From positions 1 through 64,000 of the forward strand of contig CAYGBI010000001.1 of the NCBI GenBank assembly GCA_964348085.1: 64,000 nucleotides of DNA, written 5' to 3'. The translations under genes and the position numbers were made by a program. This DNA comes from VXYL01 sp964348085 (GTDB taxonomy: Bacteria > Pseudomonadota > Gammaproteobacteria > Pseudomonadales > Azotimanducaceae). Each line of letters starts with the position of its first letter. The first letter of the stretch is position 1. Under the pieces are notes generated by a model, which saw nothing but the letters and a program-made list of their open reading frames with translations, searched no databases and had not been told where the DNA came from. Shown one piece after another: positions 56,366-64,000 of the stretch.

Positions 56366-57160
56366 ATGTCGCTCGAAGTGCTACAGCAACGCCTCGGCTA
56401 TCGATTCGAAGACGAGGGCAAGCTGCGTTCGGCGTTGACCCACAAGAGCGCCGGCGCCGACAACTTCGAGCGCTTTGAGTTCTTGGGCGATGCGGCGCTC
56501 GGGTTCATCGTCGCTCGCGCGTTGTTCGACGCCTGGCCCGAGACCCGGGAGCACGGTTTGACGCTGATGCGGGCGAGTCTCGTAAACACGGCGGCGCTCG
56601 CCGAATTGGCGCGGGGGATCGACCTCGGCGCGTTCGTGCGGCTCGGCGAGGGAGCGCGCAAGACCGGCGTCGCGAATCGCGATTCCGTCCTCGCCGACGC
56701 GCTCGAAGCGCTGATCGGCGCCATCGTCTGCGACGGCGGCTTCGAAGCCGCAACGGCACTTGCGCTGCGCTTGTTCGAGCACCGCCTGCACAGCCTTGGC
56801 GACGACGACCTGAGAGACGCCAAGACGCGCCTGCAAGAATATCTGCACGCGCGACGGCTGCCTTTGCCCAAGTACGAAGTCACCGGCACCGAGGGACGGG
56901 CGCACACCCCGGTGTTCTTCGTCGCCTGCTCGATCGACCAACTCGGCATCCGCGCCGACGCGACCGGCGGTAGCCGTCGCGCCGCGGAAAAGGTGGCCGC
57001 CGCTCGGGTGTTGCGGCGGCTCCAAGAGCCAACTGGCGAAACGAGCCGAGATCCGGCGGCGCCGGCCGACGCCCACGGTATCGGCCGACGCGACGTCGAG
57101 GGGGAGAAGATGACCAACGACAGCGAAGACGACGGCGCGCCGCCGTTCACCGGGACATGA
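56366..57160 (+). CDS. rnc: Ribonuclease III
   Basis: 264-residue double-strand RNA endonuclease for rRNA and mRNA processing. The signature is ERFEFLGDAALGF (the usual Leu is Phe), with DSVLADALEALIGAIVCDGG holding the second acidic pair. A double-stranded RNA-binding domain covers about 150-220. A disordered tail of about 40 residues (SRDPAAPADAHGIGRRDVEG) is extra compared with E. coli. The start is 3 bases after lepA; the stop overlaps the era ATG as ATGA. Confidence 0.96.
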   Translation: MSLEVLQQRLGYRFEDEGKLRSALTHKSAGADNFERFEFLGDAALGFIVARALFDAWPETREHGLTLMRASLVNTAALAELARGIDLGAFVRLGEGARKTGVANRDSVLADALEALIGAIVCDGGFEAATALALRLFEHRLHSLGDDDLRDAKTRLQEYLHARRLPLPKYEVTGTEGRAHTPVFFVACSIDQLGIRADATGGSRRAAEKVAAARVLRRLQEPTGETSRDPAAPADAHGIGRRDVEGEKMTNDSEDDGAPPFTGT

Positions 57161-58104
57161 ACGCGCCTTCGCCACCGGCGGGAGCCGTCGCGTCGCAGTC
57201 GGCGGTTGGTGCGCCGTCCGACCAACCGAGGTGCGGCACGGTAGCCTTGGCGGGCCGTCCCAACGTCGGCAAGTCCACGCTGATGAACCACTTGCTCGGC
57301 CGCAAGCTCAGCATCACTTCGCGCAAACCGCAGACCACTCGTCACGCGCTGATCGGCGTCCTCAATCGCGGCAACGCGCAGGTCGTATTCGTCGACACGC
57401 CGGGCATCCACAAGGCCAAAGGGCGGGCGCTCAATCGCTACATGGTGAATCAAGCCGTGGGATCGCTCGCCGGCGTCGACCTGATCGCCATGCTGGTGGA
57501 AGCGCGCGGCTGGCGGCCGGCGGACGAAGTCGTCCGCGCGCGCATCGCCGAAGCGCAAGCGCCGTGCATCTGCGTCATCAGCAAGATCGACCGGCTGCCG
57601 GCCAGAGAACGCCTGCTGCCGCTGATCGACGAGCTGCGCGGCAAGCACGACTTTCTCGAAATCGTACCGGTGTCGGCGCTGAGGAACATCGCCCTCGACG
57701 ACTTGACGAATACCTTGATTCGCCACCTTCCGCTCGGCGAGCCGCTGTTCGCCGACGACCGGGTAACGGACCGCCCGCTAGACTTCCTGATTGCCGAGAT
57801 CCTGCGCGAAAAGACCGTGCGCCGGCTGGGCGCGGAATTGCCGCATCAGACCACCGTCGAGGTGGAACGCATTACGCCGGGAGGGAGTTTCACGGAAGTC
57901 CATGCGGTAATATTCGTCGAGCGCGAAACGCAACGACGAATCGCCATCGGCAAAGGAGGTGCGATGCTCAAGTCCATCGGCGAGGACGCCCGCAGGGACG
58001 TGGAAGCGCTCATCGGCGGCAAAGCCCTGCTGCGCTTGTGGGTCAAGGTCGCCCGTCGCTGGAGCGATCATCCGCCGTCGCTTAAACGCTTGGGGTATCG
58101 CTGA
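57157..58104 (+). CDS. era: GTPase Era
   Basis: 315-residue GTPase needed for 30S assembly. G1 is GRPNVGKST (33-41), G3 is DTPGIHKAKG, and the G4 position reads SKID rather than the usual NKxD. The KH domain carries RIAIGKGGAMLKSIGEDARR. The N terminus has about 20 extra residues before the GTPase fold. It follows rnc with a 4-base overlap and precedes recO by 2 bases. Confidence 0.96.
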   Translation: MNAPSPPAGAVASQSAVGAPSDQPRCGTVALAGRPNVGKSTLMNHLLGRKLSITSRKPQTTRHALIGVLNRGNAQVVFVDTPGIHKAKGRALNRYMVNQAVGSLAGVDLIAMLVEARGWRPADEVVRARIAEAQAPCICVISKIDRLPARERLLPLIDELRGKHDFLEIVPVSALRNIALDDLTNTLIRHLPLGEPLFADDRVTDRPLDFLIAEILREKTVRRLGAELPHQTTVEVERITPGGSFTEVHAVIFVERETQRRIAIGKGGAMLKSIGEDARRDVEALIGGKALLRLWVKVARRWSDHPPSLKRLGYR

Positions 58105-58106
58105 AC

Positions 58107-58844
58107 ATGGCGACTCCCGCGGATCGCCAGCCGGCGTTCATCTTGCACAGACGCGCGTTTCGCGAAACCAGCGCCATCGTGGACTTCTTGAGCCGCGACC
58201 ACGGTCGCGTAAGCGGCGTCGCTCGGGGCGTCAAAGGCGCGCGCAGGCGCATGCTGCATGTCGAACCGTTCACCGAGGTGGCGGTCACCTGGCGCGGGCG
58301 TGGGCAATTGGTCAACGTGTTGCGGTCGGAACTCGTGGCCGCGAATCACCTGACCGGCGATGCGCTATTCGCCGGCCTGTACGTCAACGAATTGCTCGTC
58401 AAAACCTTAAGTCAAGACGAACCCGTCACCGCCCTCTTCCGGCGCTATCGGGAAACGCTTGCGTCGTTGACCCAAGGCGCCGAGCTCGAACCGGCTTTGC
58501 GTACGTTCGAACGGCACCTGCTCGAGGAACTCGGTTACGGCTTGGCGTTCGACATCGACATCTCGAATGGTCGGCCAATCGACGATCACCGCGCCTACGG
58601 AGTGGTCGCCGGCGAGGGCTTTCGCGAACTCGGCTACGGCCCCGAAGACTCGGCCAGACGGTTCGCGCCACTGGTGCTGACCGGCCGGCAGATCGCCGCC
58701 ATCGGCGCGGGCGACTACCGGGACAACGCGGTCCGTCAAGCCGCCAAACGGATATTCCGCCACGCCTTGGAACTGCGCTTCAGCGGCCGAAGATTGGCGA
58801 GCAGAAGCCTGTTCGCCGCCCGCGCCTTGGCCGACGCGGTTTAG
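58107..58844 (+). CDS. recO: DNA repair protein RecO
   Basis: 245-residue recombination mediator that loads RecA with RecR. The N-terminal OB fold has AFILHRRAFRETSAIVDFLS and GRVSGVARGVKGARRRM. The helical C-terminal domain includes LRTFERHLLEELGYGLAFDI. The zinc-finger cysteines of some RecO proteins are absent, as in enterobacteria. Start 2 bases after era; relA follows by 3 bases. Confidence 0.94.
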   Translation: MATPADRQPAFILHRRAFRETSAIVDFLSRDHGRVSGVARGVKGARRRMLHVEPFTEVAVTWRGRGQLVNVLRSELVAANHLTGDALFAGLYVNELLVKTLSQDEPVTALFRRYRETLASLTQGAELEPALRTFERHLLEELGYGLAFDIDISNGRPIDDHRAYGVVAGEGFRELGYGPEDSARRFAPLVLTGRQIAAIGAGDYRDNAVRQAAKRIFRHALELRFSGRRLASRSLFAARALADAV

Positions 58845-58847
58845 ACG

Positions 58848-60857
58848 ATGGCTGACTTGACCCTTGAACTGCCTCGGTTGGCCAGCGGTGAGCCGGATGT
58901 CGACGTGTGGCTGGACGAAGCGTCGGGACTTTCCTCCGCGCACCGAAAAATGGCCGTGCGCGTATTCGATCTCATTAAGGGCCACGAGTCGTGCAAACAG
59001 GGTTTGGCGCTCTTGGAACTGCTGTTGCAGTTGAAGATGGACGCGGTCACGGCGATGGCCGGAATGGCCTTTTTCGCCGTGCGCCACGGTCACATCCAGG
59101 CCGCTTCGTTACCGAGCGAAGTCGAACATCTGGTCGCCTCGGTATTGCGTCTCTCCACCACCAACGTCTTGGCGTTCAACGACTCCGCAGTGTTGTCTAG
59201 CGAGTCCAAGAGCCAAGCGGACAACGTGCGCCACTTGCTGATCAGCCTAATCGACGATCCGCGCGTCGCCGTCATCAAACTGGCGGAGCGCGTGGTCGTG
59301 TTGCGCGAGTTGAAACACGGCGACTGCGCGACGAGGCAAGCAACCGCCCGGGAAGCCATGGAGTTCTTCGCGCCGCTCGCCGGACGACTGGGGATCTGGC
59401 AACTGAAGTGGTCGCTGGAGGATTTGGCGTTTCGCTATCTGTATCCGCAGGAATACCTCGACATCGTCGCCAAGCTCGATGGCCGGCGGGCCGAACGGGA
59501 ACGACAGGTGGAGGCCATACGCCAAGAACTGCTGTTCCGTTTGTCGTCGGCCGGCGTCGACGCCCAAGTGTATGGCCGCGCCAAGCACCTCTACAGCATT
59601 TGGAACAAGATGAGCCACAAGTCCATCGACTTTTCCGAAGTGCGAGACGTGCAGGCGGTGCGGGTATTGGTCGACCATGTGGACGATTGCTACCGCGCGA
59701 TGGGCGTCGTACACACGTCGTGGCCACACCTTCCGAAAGAATTCGACGACTACATCGCCAATCCCAAGGAAAACGGCTATCGGTCGCTGCACACCGCGGT
59801 GATCGGACCCGCCGGCAAGACCTTGGAAGTGCAAATCAGAACCCGAGCGATGCACGAAGAGTCGGAACTCGGCATGTGCGCGCACTGGGCCTACAAGAAC
59901 GGTGGCGACAATGCGGGTCAAGAGGTAGCCCGTGAAGACGCGCTGCAATCGCAAAAGATCGACTGGCTGCGCAGCGTGCTCGAATGGCACGAAGAGCGAC
60001 GCCGGCGCGCGCCGGACGATGCCACCATGGACGGATTCGGCCCCGCCGCCAAGGGCGTATTCGGCACACAAAACCGAATCTTCGTGACCACGCCGCAAGG
60101 CCATGTGCTCGATTTGGCGCCGAGCGCCACGCCGGTCGACTTCGCCTATCGCATACACACCGAAATCGGCCACCGCTGCCGGAGCGCCCGGGTCGATGGT
60201 CGAGAGGTGCCGCTCAACCGTCGCCTCGCCACTGGCGAGTGCGTGGAGATCGACACCGGCGAAACTGCCGCACCTCGTCGCGAGTGGCTGAATCCAGCAC
60301 TCGGTTACGTCAACACTTCCCGAGCGCGGTCCAAGATACAGTCTTGGTTTCGCGCCCAAGTGAGCGGGTCGAATATCCGCGCCGGCCGTGCGTTGCTCAC
60401 GGAAACGCTGGCCCGGCTGGGTCGCTCGGAGAATCTTGAGAAACTGGCTGCGCTCGCCGGCTACCGTTGTGAAAACGACATGCTTTTGGCGATCGGCGTT
60501 GGCGAGCTACTCGTAATCGACTTGCTGGGACTGACGACGGAACCGGTTGCCGACGCCGTCCTCAGTCCGTCGCGAAACCCGCAAGACGATGCCGACACGC
60601 TGCACGGCTTGACCGTTCGGGGCAAAGACCGGGACGGCTTGTTGCGGGACATCCTGACCGCCGTAGCCGGGGCGTCCGTCTCCGTCGTCGCCGCCAACGC
60701 TCGGGCGGAGGCCCCCGGCGAGAGCGCCACCGTTTCTCTGGAGTTGCGCGCTGCGAGCGCCAAGCAACTGCGGCACGCGATTGAGGATATTCGCCGCACC
60801 GCCGATGTGTTCGAAGTCCGAGACGACCGCATCCACCCTCACCCATCAACAGCGTAA
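58848..60857 (+). CDS. relA: RelA-type (p)ppGpp synthetase
   Basis: 669-residue stringent-response enzyme. The N-terminal hydrolase-like domain lacks the HDxxED metal motif, so it should be synthesis-only. The synthetase domain has GRAKHLYSIWNKMSHKS, YIANPKENGYRSLHTAV and EVQIRTRAMHEESELGMCAH. TGS (NRIFVTTPQGHVLDLAPSAT), helical and ACT-type (GLTVRGKDRDGLLRDILTAV) domains follow. Last of five tightly packed genes from lepA. RelA is usually near other genes in E. coli relatives, so its link to recO is unusual. Confidence 0.95.
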   Translation: MADLTLELPRLASGEPDVDVWLDEASGLSSAHRKMAVRVFDLIKGHESCKQGLALLELLLQLKMDAVTAMAGMAFFAVRHGHIQAASLPSEVEHLVASVLRLSTTNVLAFNDSAVLSSESKSQADNVRHLLISLIDDPRVAVIKLAERVVVLRELKHGDCATRQATAREAMEFFAPLAGRLGIWQLKWSLEDLAFRYLYPQEYLDIVAKLDGRRAERERQVEAIRQELLFRLSSAGVDAQVYGRAKHLYSIWNKMSHKSIDFSEVRDVQAVRVLVDHVDDCYRAMGVVHTSWPHLPKEFDDYIANPKENGYRSLHTAVIGPAGKTLEVQIRTRAMHEESELGMCAHWAYKNGGDNAGQEVAREDALQSQKIDWLRSVLEWHEERRRRAPDDATMDGFGPAAKGVFGTQNRIFVTTPQGHVLDLAPSATPVDFAYRIHTEIGHRCRSARVDGREVPLNRRLATGECVEIDTGETAAPRREWLNPALGYVNTSRARSKIQSWFRAQVSGSNIRAGRALLTETLARLGRSENLEKLAALAGYRCENDMLLAIGVGELLVIDLLGLTTEPVADAVLSPSRNPQDDADTLHGLTVRGKDRDGLLRDILTAVAGASVSVVAANARAEAPGESATVSLELRAASAKQLRHAIEDIRRTADVFEVRDDRIHPHPSTA

Positions 60858-60903
60858 GCGTCCTCTCATCGCCGCTTGATCGCCTAAACATGGAGTTCTC
60901 AAG

Positions 60904-61611
60904 ATGAAGTTGATTCTGCTGGGGCCACCCGGCGCCGGCAAAGGCACGCAAGCGGAATTCGTCTGCGAACAGTGCGGCATTCCACGCATTTCCACCGGCG
61001 ACATGCTGCGCGCGGCCATTGCCGCGGCAACGCCGTTAGGCCGCAAGGTCGCGCGCCTGATGGCGGACGGAGAGCTGGTGGCTGACGAGATCGTCGTCGA
61101 CTTGGTAAAGGACCGCATCGCCAAGCCCGATTGCGGCAAGGGTTTTCTGCTCGACGGATTCCCGCGCACGAACGTGCAGGCCGAAGCCCTGCGCGACGCC
61201 TGCGTGGTGATCGATCACGTGTTGGAAATCCGCCTACCGGACGAAGTCGCGGTGGAACGCATTTCCGGCCGCCGCTTGCACGAAGCGAGCGGCCGTACCT
61301 ACCACTTGGTGTATGACCCACCAAAACGTCCGGGCATTGACGACCATACCGGCGAACCGTTGATTCAACGCCCCGACGACGAGGAAAACACGGTCAGGGA
61401 CCGTCTTCGCGTCTATCACGCGCAAACCCGTCCACTGGTTTGCTTTTACCGCAATCTCGCTGCCTCGACGACGACGGCATACGCCACCGTAAACGGCAAC
61501 GACACCGTGGAGAAAGTACGACGGTCAATCGCCACCGAACTCAGGCTCGCGTCCAGCATGGATTTTGTCGACGGCATCGCAATAGGGAGTGGACAAATCC
61601 CAGCGGATTGA
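60904..61611 (+). CDS. adk: Adenylate kinase
   Basis: 235-residue nucleoside monophosphate kinase. P-loop GPPGAGKGTQ (7-16), GDMLR for AMP, LLDGFPRT, and the LID region GRRLHEASGRTYHLVYDPPK. The LID has no zinc cysteines, as in Gram-negative enzymes. The protein is about 20 residues longer than E. coli Adk, with a tail after the last core helix (SMDFVDGIAIGSGQIPAD). It sits 46 bases after relA. Confidence 0.96.
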   Translation: MKLILLGPPGAGKGTQAEFVCEQCGIPRISTGDMLRAAIAAATPLGRKVARLMADGELVADEIVVDLVKDRIAKPDCGKGFLLDGFPRTNVQAEALRDACVVIDHVLEIRLPDEVAVERISGRRLHEASGRTYHLVYDPPKRPGIDDHTGEPLIQRPDDEENTVRDRLRVYHAQTRPLVCFYRNLAASTTTAYATVNGNDTVEKVRRSIATELRLASSMDFVDGIAIGSGQIPAD

Positions 61612-61655
61612 ACATGATCGCAACTTGAGGCAGTTCCTTGAGTAAGGCAGAGCAG

Positions 61656-62474
61656 ATGGCCACGTCGAAGTCCGACGCGAATGTGGAAGTGAAAGTGGAA
61701 GAAGTGGAAAAAGCCGAAAGCGCTCCACCGAAGAACGAAAGCCCCCCGCCGAAAAAGAGGCGGGGCAGGCCGCCAAAAGCCGCTAGCGAGAAAACCGCGA
61801 GCAAGTCCAACAAGACGGCCAAAACGACGAAGACCGAGAAGGGGACCGCCAAGGGCAGCAAGAAAAAGGCGAAAAGGGCGAAAAAGGAAGTTGTTTCGGC
61901 TACCGACGGGCGCGTAGTGCCGGTTGCCCCTGCGACAACTCGCGCCATGAAGGCGGCCGAACGCGCCGTCGCCCAATACAAGAGCGAACGCGACGCTCGG
62001 AGCGGGGCACGGGAGGCGGCCGACACGGCGCGAGTCAAGGCGCGTGAAAGTGGCGCCACAGCAGACAAAACCGCGGCCAAGAAAGCGCGTGTGAAGGTGC
62101 AACGCATTGATGGTCGCGTCACCAAGGCTCGCACGAAAGCGCGGGAGGCGAAAGCGCGGGTCGCGGAACTCAAAGCCCGCGATACCCTAAACGCTCGCCT
62201 CAATCACTTGGACGCGAGCTTGCAGCGGGCGCAAGATATGGCGCAAGCGAAGATCGAGGAGAAGCTTGAGCGTGCGACGGAGAAATTCATCGCCTCCAAG
62301 CGCTCCGAGTTCGAGCGCGCAGAGAGCAGGAAGGCCAAGACCCGTGAGAAGCGCGCGGAGTCGCAGCGCACCAAATTCCAGAAGGACTACGAAGAGAGAA
62401 TACAAGCTGCGCAAGAGTCCTTGGAACCGAAGCCTAGGAAGAAGCGCAAGCGCCGTCGCCGTACCGAAACGTAG
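61656..62474 (+). CDS. Lysine-rich histone-like protein with AT-hook
   Basis: 272-residue highly basic protein. A single AT-hook-type motif (KKRRGRPPKAA, near residue 37) is followed by a Lys/Ala tract (KTAKTTKTEKGTAKGSKKKA). The rest is a long charged helix (ARLNHLDASLQRAQDMAQAK, EEKLERATEKFIASKRSEFE) ending in KRKRRRRTET. It resembles AlgP/H1-like DNA-binding proteins of pseudomonads and is probably nucleoid-associated. The ATG at 61656 follows AAGGCAGAG; a TTG at 61638 is equally possible. Composition is unlike all neighbours. Confidence 0.75.
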   Translation: MATSKSDANVEVKVEEVEKAESAPPKNESPPPKKRRGRPPKAASEKTASKSNKTAKTTKTEKGTAKGSKKKAKRAKKEVVSATDGRVVPVAPATTRAMKAAERAVAQYKSERDARSGAREAADTARVKARESGATADKTAAKKARVKVQRIDGRVTKARTKAREAKARVAELKARDTLNARLNHLDASLQRAQDMAQAKIEEKLERATEKFIASKRSEFERAESRKAKTREKRAESQRTKFQKDYEERIQAAQESLEPKPRKKRKRRRRTET

Positions 62475-62560
62475 ACTTGGCGGCGTCAGCCGCGAGGTCC
62501 ACGGGGTGCTAGGGCGGCTTGGGCTGCACCCTTCGTGGCGCTAGCGGCTAAGTCGCACTT
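62475..62560 (+). repeat. Dispersed repeat, copy D
   Basis: Forward-orientation relative of copy A (CTTGGCGGCGTCAGCCGCGA, then GGTGCTAGGGCGGCTTGGGC, then CCTTCGTGGCGCTAGCGG), shortened in the middle. It begins at the stop of the histone-like gene. Bases 62561-62689 up to copy C hold no recognised gene. Confidence 0.7.
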
Positions 62561-62689
62561 GATCGCGGCAAGCGCGAAGGACGCTAGCCGTTGTCGGAGT
62601 GGCCGCGCTGGCGCCACGAACGCCGTCATCTCTCGGCACTACCTTCGCCTTAAGCCCAAGCCACCCTCATACGCAGTTCCGACTTGCCT

Positions 62690-62789
62690 GCTGGCGCCAC
62701 ATAGCCGTTGCCTACTGCACCGCCTTTTGCCCCAGCCCTATAGCAGCCTATCGGACTTTACGGCTGACGCTGCCAAATCCGATAGGCTG
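62690..62789 (-). repeat. Dispersed repeat, copy C, with 15-bp hairpin
   Basis: Reverse copy of the repeat family, inverted relative to copy D. Arms 62745-62759 and 62775-62789 pair over 15 bp with one mismatch, around a loop with the TGGCAGCGTCAGCCG core. The hairpin ends exactly at the moeA stop, between two convergent genes, which fits transcription termination. Confidence 0.8.
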
Positions 62790-64000
62790 TTAGCGACCGC
62801 GAACGTGAGAGACGTCTCCCTGCCGAAGAAGGTGAGCGTCCTCTCCCGATAGCAAAATCACCCGGACGCCCTCGCCACGCCGTAAATCGCCTCTAGCCTC
62901 GTCTATCTCCACTAGGCAATTCGCATGCGCAAATGTGGACAGGCGATTGGAGCCTTGGTCGCCCGTGATCGCCACCGCCAGCCGGTCGCCCTCGACGCAA
63001 ACGACGCCACGCATGTATTCCCGACGACCGCTTGATCGCTTGACCGGATGCTCGAGGAGCGCTGGCAGCTTTAGTGGCGGTTTGGGATCGGCGCCGCCAA
63101 GTAAATCCAAAGCCGGCGCTACGAATAGCAAATAGGTGACGATGGTGGACACCGGGTTCCCCGGCAAACCGAAAAACAGCGCGTCGCCAACGGTGCCAAC
63201 GGCCAAAGGTTTGCCGGGCTTGAGAGCGAGTTTCCAAAAGCCTAGGGTGCCGACTTCCTCGACGACGGCTTTGACGAAGTCCGCATCGCCAACGGAGACG
63301 CCGCCGCTGGTGACCACCAAGTCGGCCCGCTTGGCCGCCTCCCGCAAGGCGACGCGCACGCCCTCCGGGTCGTCCGGCAGGCAACCGAGATCGATGACTT
63401 CCACGGGCTTTTCCCGCAGCAGAGCGGCGAGCGCGAAACGGTTGGAGTCGTATATCTGGCCTTCGGCGAGGGGAGCGCCGGGGTCGACGAGTTCATCGCC
63501 GGTGGAGAAGATCGCCACCCGGACGAGACGCGTGACGGCGACTTTGGCGACACCGCACGCCGCCAGCCAAGCGGTCTCGAACGCCGAGAGCCGACTCCCC
63601 GCCGCGCACAGCATATCCCCGCACCGCACGTCGTGGCCTTGGCGCCGCACATGCTGGCCTTGGCGAATCGGGCCAACGACCACGACATCGTCGCCGGTGC
63701 GCGTGACGTCCTCTTGCAGAACGACCGAGTCGGCGCCGTCGGGCAACACCGCGCCAGTGAATATACGCGCCGCTGTTCCCGCACCCACGGTAGCGTCGGT
63801 CGGATGCCCGGCTGCGCTTTCGGCGATCACATGCAGATGTTTCGGACGTTGGCCTTGCAAGTCGGCAGCGGCGACGGCGTAGCCGTCCATCGCCGATGCG
63901 TCGAACGGCGGCAAGTCGACGGGCGCCGTGACATCGGCGGCGGTGATTCGACCGGTGGCGGCGGCAAGGTCCACTTCCTCGTGGTCGGCAACGCCCCGCA
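62790..64000 (-). CDS. moeA: Molybdopterin molybdenumtransferase, 5' end beyond window
   Basis: Inserts molybdenum into molybdopterin. About 400 residues are visible. DLPPFDASAMDGYAV is the MoeA signature near the visible start; VAIFSTGDELVDPGAPLAEG, IYDSNRFAL, VVTSGGVSVGD and LALKPGKPLAVGTVG follow, then FFGLPGNPVSTIVTYLLF. The domain IV end is ISLSGEDAH-like. The frame is open through base 64000, and the usual N-terminal 30 residues are missing, so the gene continues outside. The stop abuts a hairpin repeat. Confidence 0.95.
   Translation of the reverse strand, partial: RGVADHEEVDLAAATGRITAADVTAPVDLPPFDASAMDGYAVAAADLQGQRPKHLHVIAESAAGHPTDATVGAGTAARIFTGAVLPDGADSVVLQEDVTRTGDDVVVVGPIRQGQHVRRQGHDVRCGDMLCAAGSRLSAFETAWLAACGVAKVAVTRLVRVAIFSTGDELVDPGAPLAEGQIYDSNRFALAALLREKPVEVIDLGCLPDDPEGVRVALREAAKRADLVVTSGGVSVGDADFVKAVVEEVGTLGFWKLALKPGKPLAVGTVGDALFFGLPGNPVSTIVTYLLFVAPALDLLGGADPKPPLKLPALLEHPVKRSSGRREYMRGVVCVEGDRLAVAITGDQGSNRLSTFAHANCLVEIDEARGDLRRGEGVRVILLSGEDAHLLRQGDVSHVRGR

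Overview
The window looks like a GC-rich gammaproteobacterial chromosome. The evidence is the rpoE-rseA-rseB-rseC block, a lepA-rnc-era-recO-relA run, gltX beside a tRNA-Ala gene, and pyrH-frr. Two luciferase-like oxidoreductases of F420-type families, two SCP-x-type thiolases (one with a DUF35 partner), a single-chain biotin carboxylase, a crotonase and several SDRs suggest a lipid- or sterol-catabolising lineage, probably uncultivated. That lifestyle and the exact taxon are inference.

Layout. 0.2-9.6 kb: pyk; a translationally coupled FAN1-type nuclease and Fe-S XPD-like helicase; an M19 dipeptidase lipoprotein; tRNA-Ala(GGC); gltX; and a two-helix membrane protein overlapping a tiny polyproline gene. 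9.6-16 kb: DUF35-thiolase-LLM operon, a YdjM-like membrane protein, a cupin and a PYROXD2-like flavoprotein. 15.7-17 kb: scar region with a decayed second copy of the flavoprotein gene, split by an insert carrying a small orphan gene. 17-25.8 kb: four DNA-processing genes on one strand (SNF2 helicase, SbcD-like nuclease, SMC-like ATPase, Orc/Cdc6-like ATPase), the best candidate for an undescribed multi-gene system. 25.8-35.7 kb: hydrolase-SDR-symporter operon, a GGTGGGTGTCCC array, a TauD dioxygenase, an XRE-ImmA protein, a truncated integrase and a phosphodiesterase. 35.7-49.7 kb: acyl-CoA carboxylase, F420-type oxidoreductase, M16 peptidase lipoprotein, Gfo/Idh dehydrogenase, phosphotriesterase-like hydrolase, thiolase, crotonase and SDR. 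49.7-64 kb: housekeeping genes, ending in a partial moeA.

The most striking single feature is at 49737-50076. A tRNA-Ile(CAU) gene is interrupted right after its anticodon by a 263-nt group I intron. The conserved core, the 3-bp CAU/GUG P1 and the GNRA-capped hairpins can be read directly, and the site is the one known from Azoarcus.

A dispersed hairpin repeat family (13.4, 45.3, 62.5 and 62.7 kb, with a related hairpin at 12.3 kb) sits mostly at gene 3' ends and probably acts as a REP-like element or bidirectional terminator.
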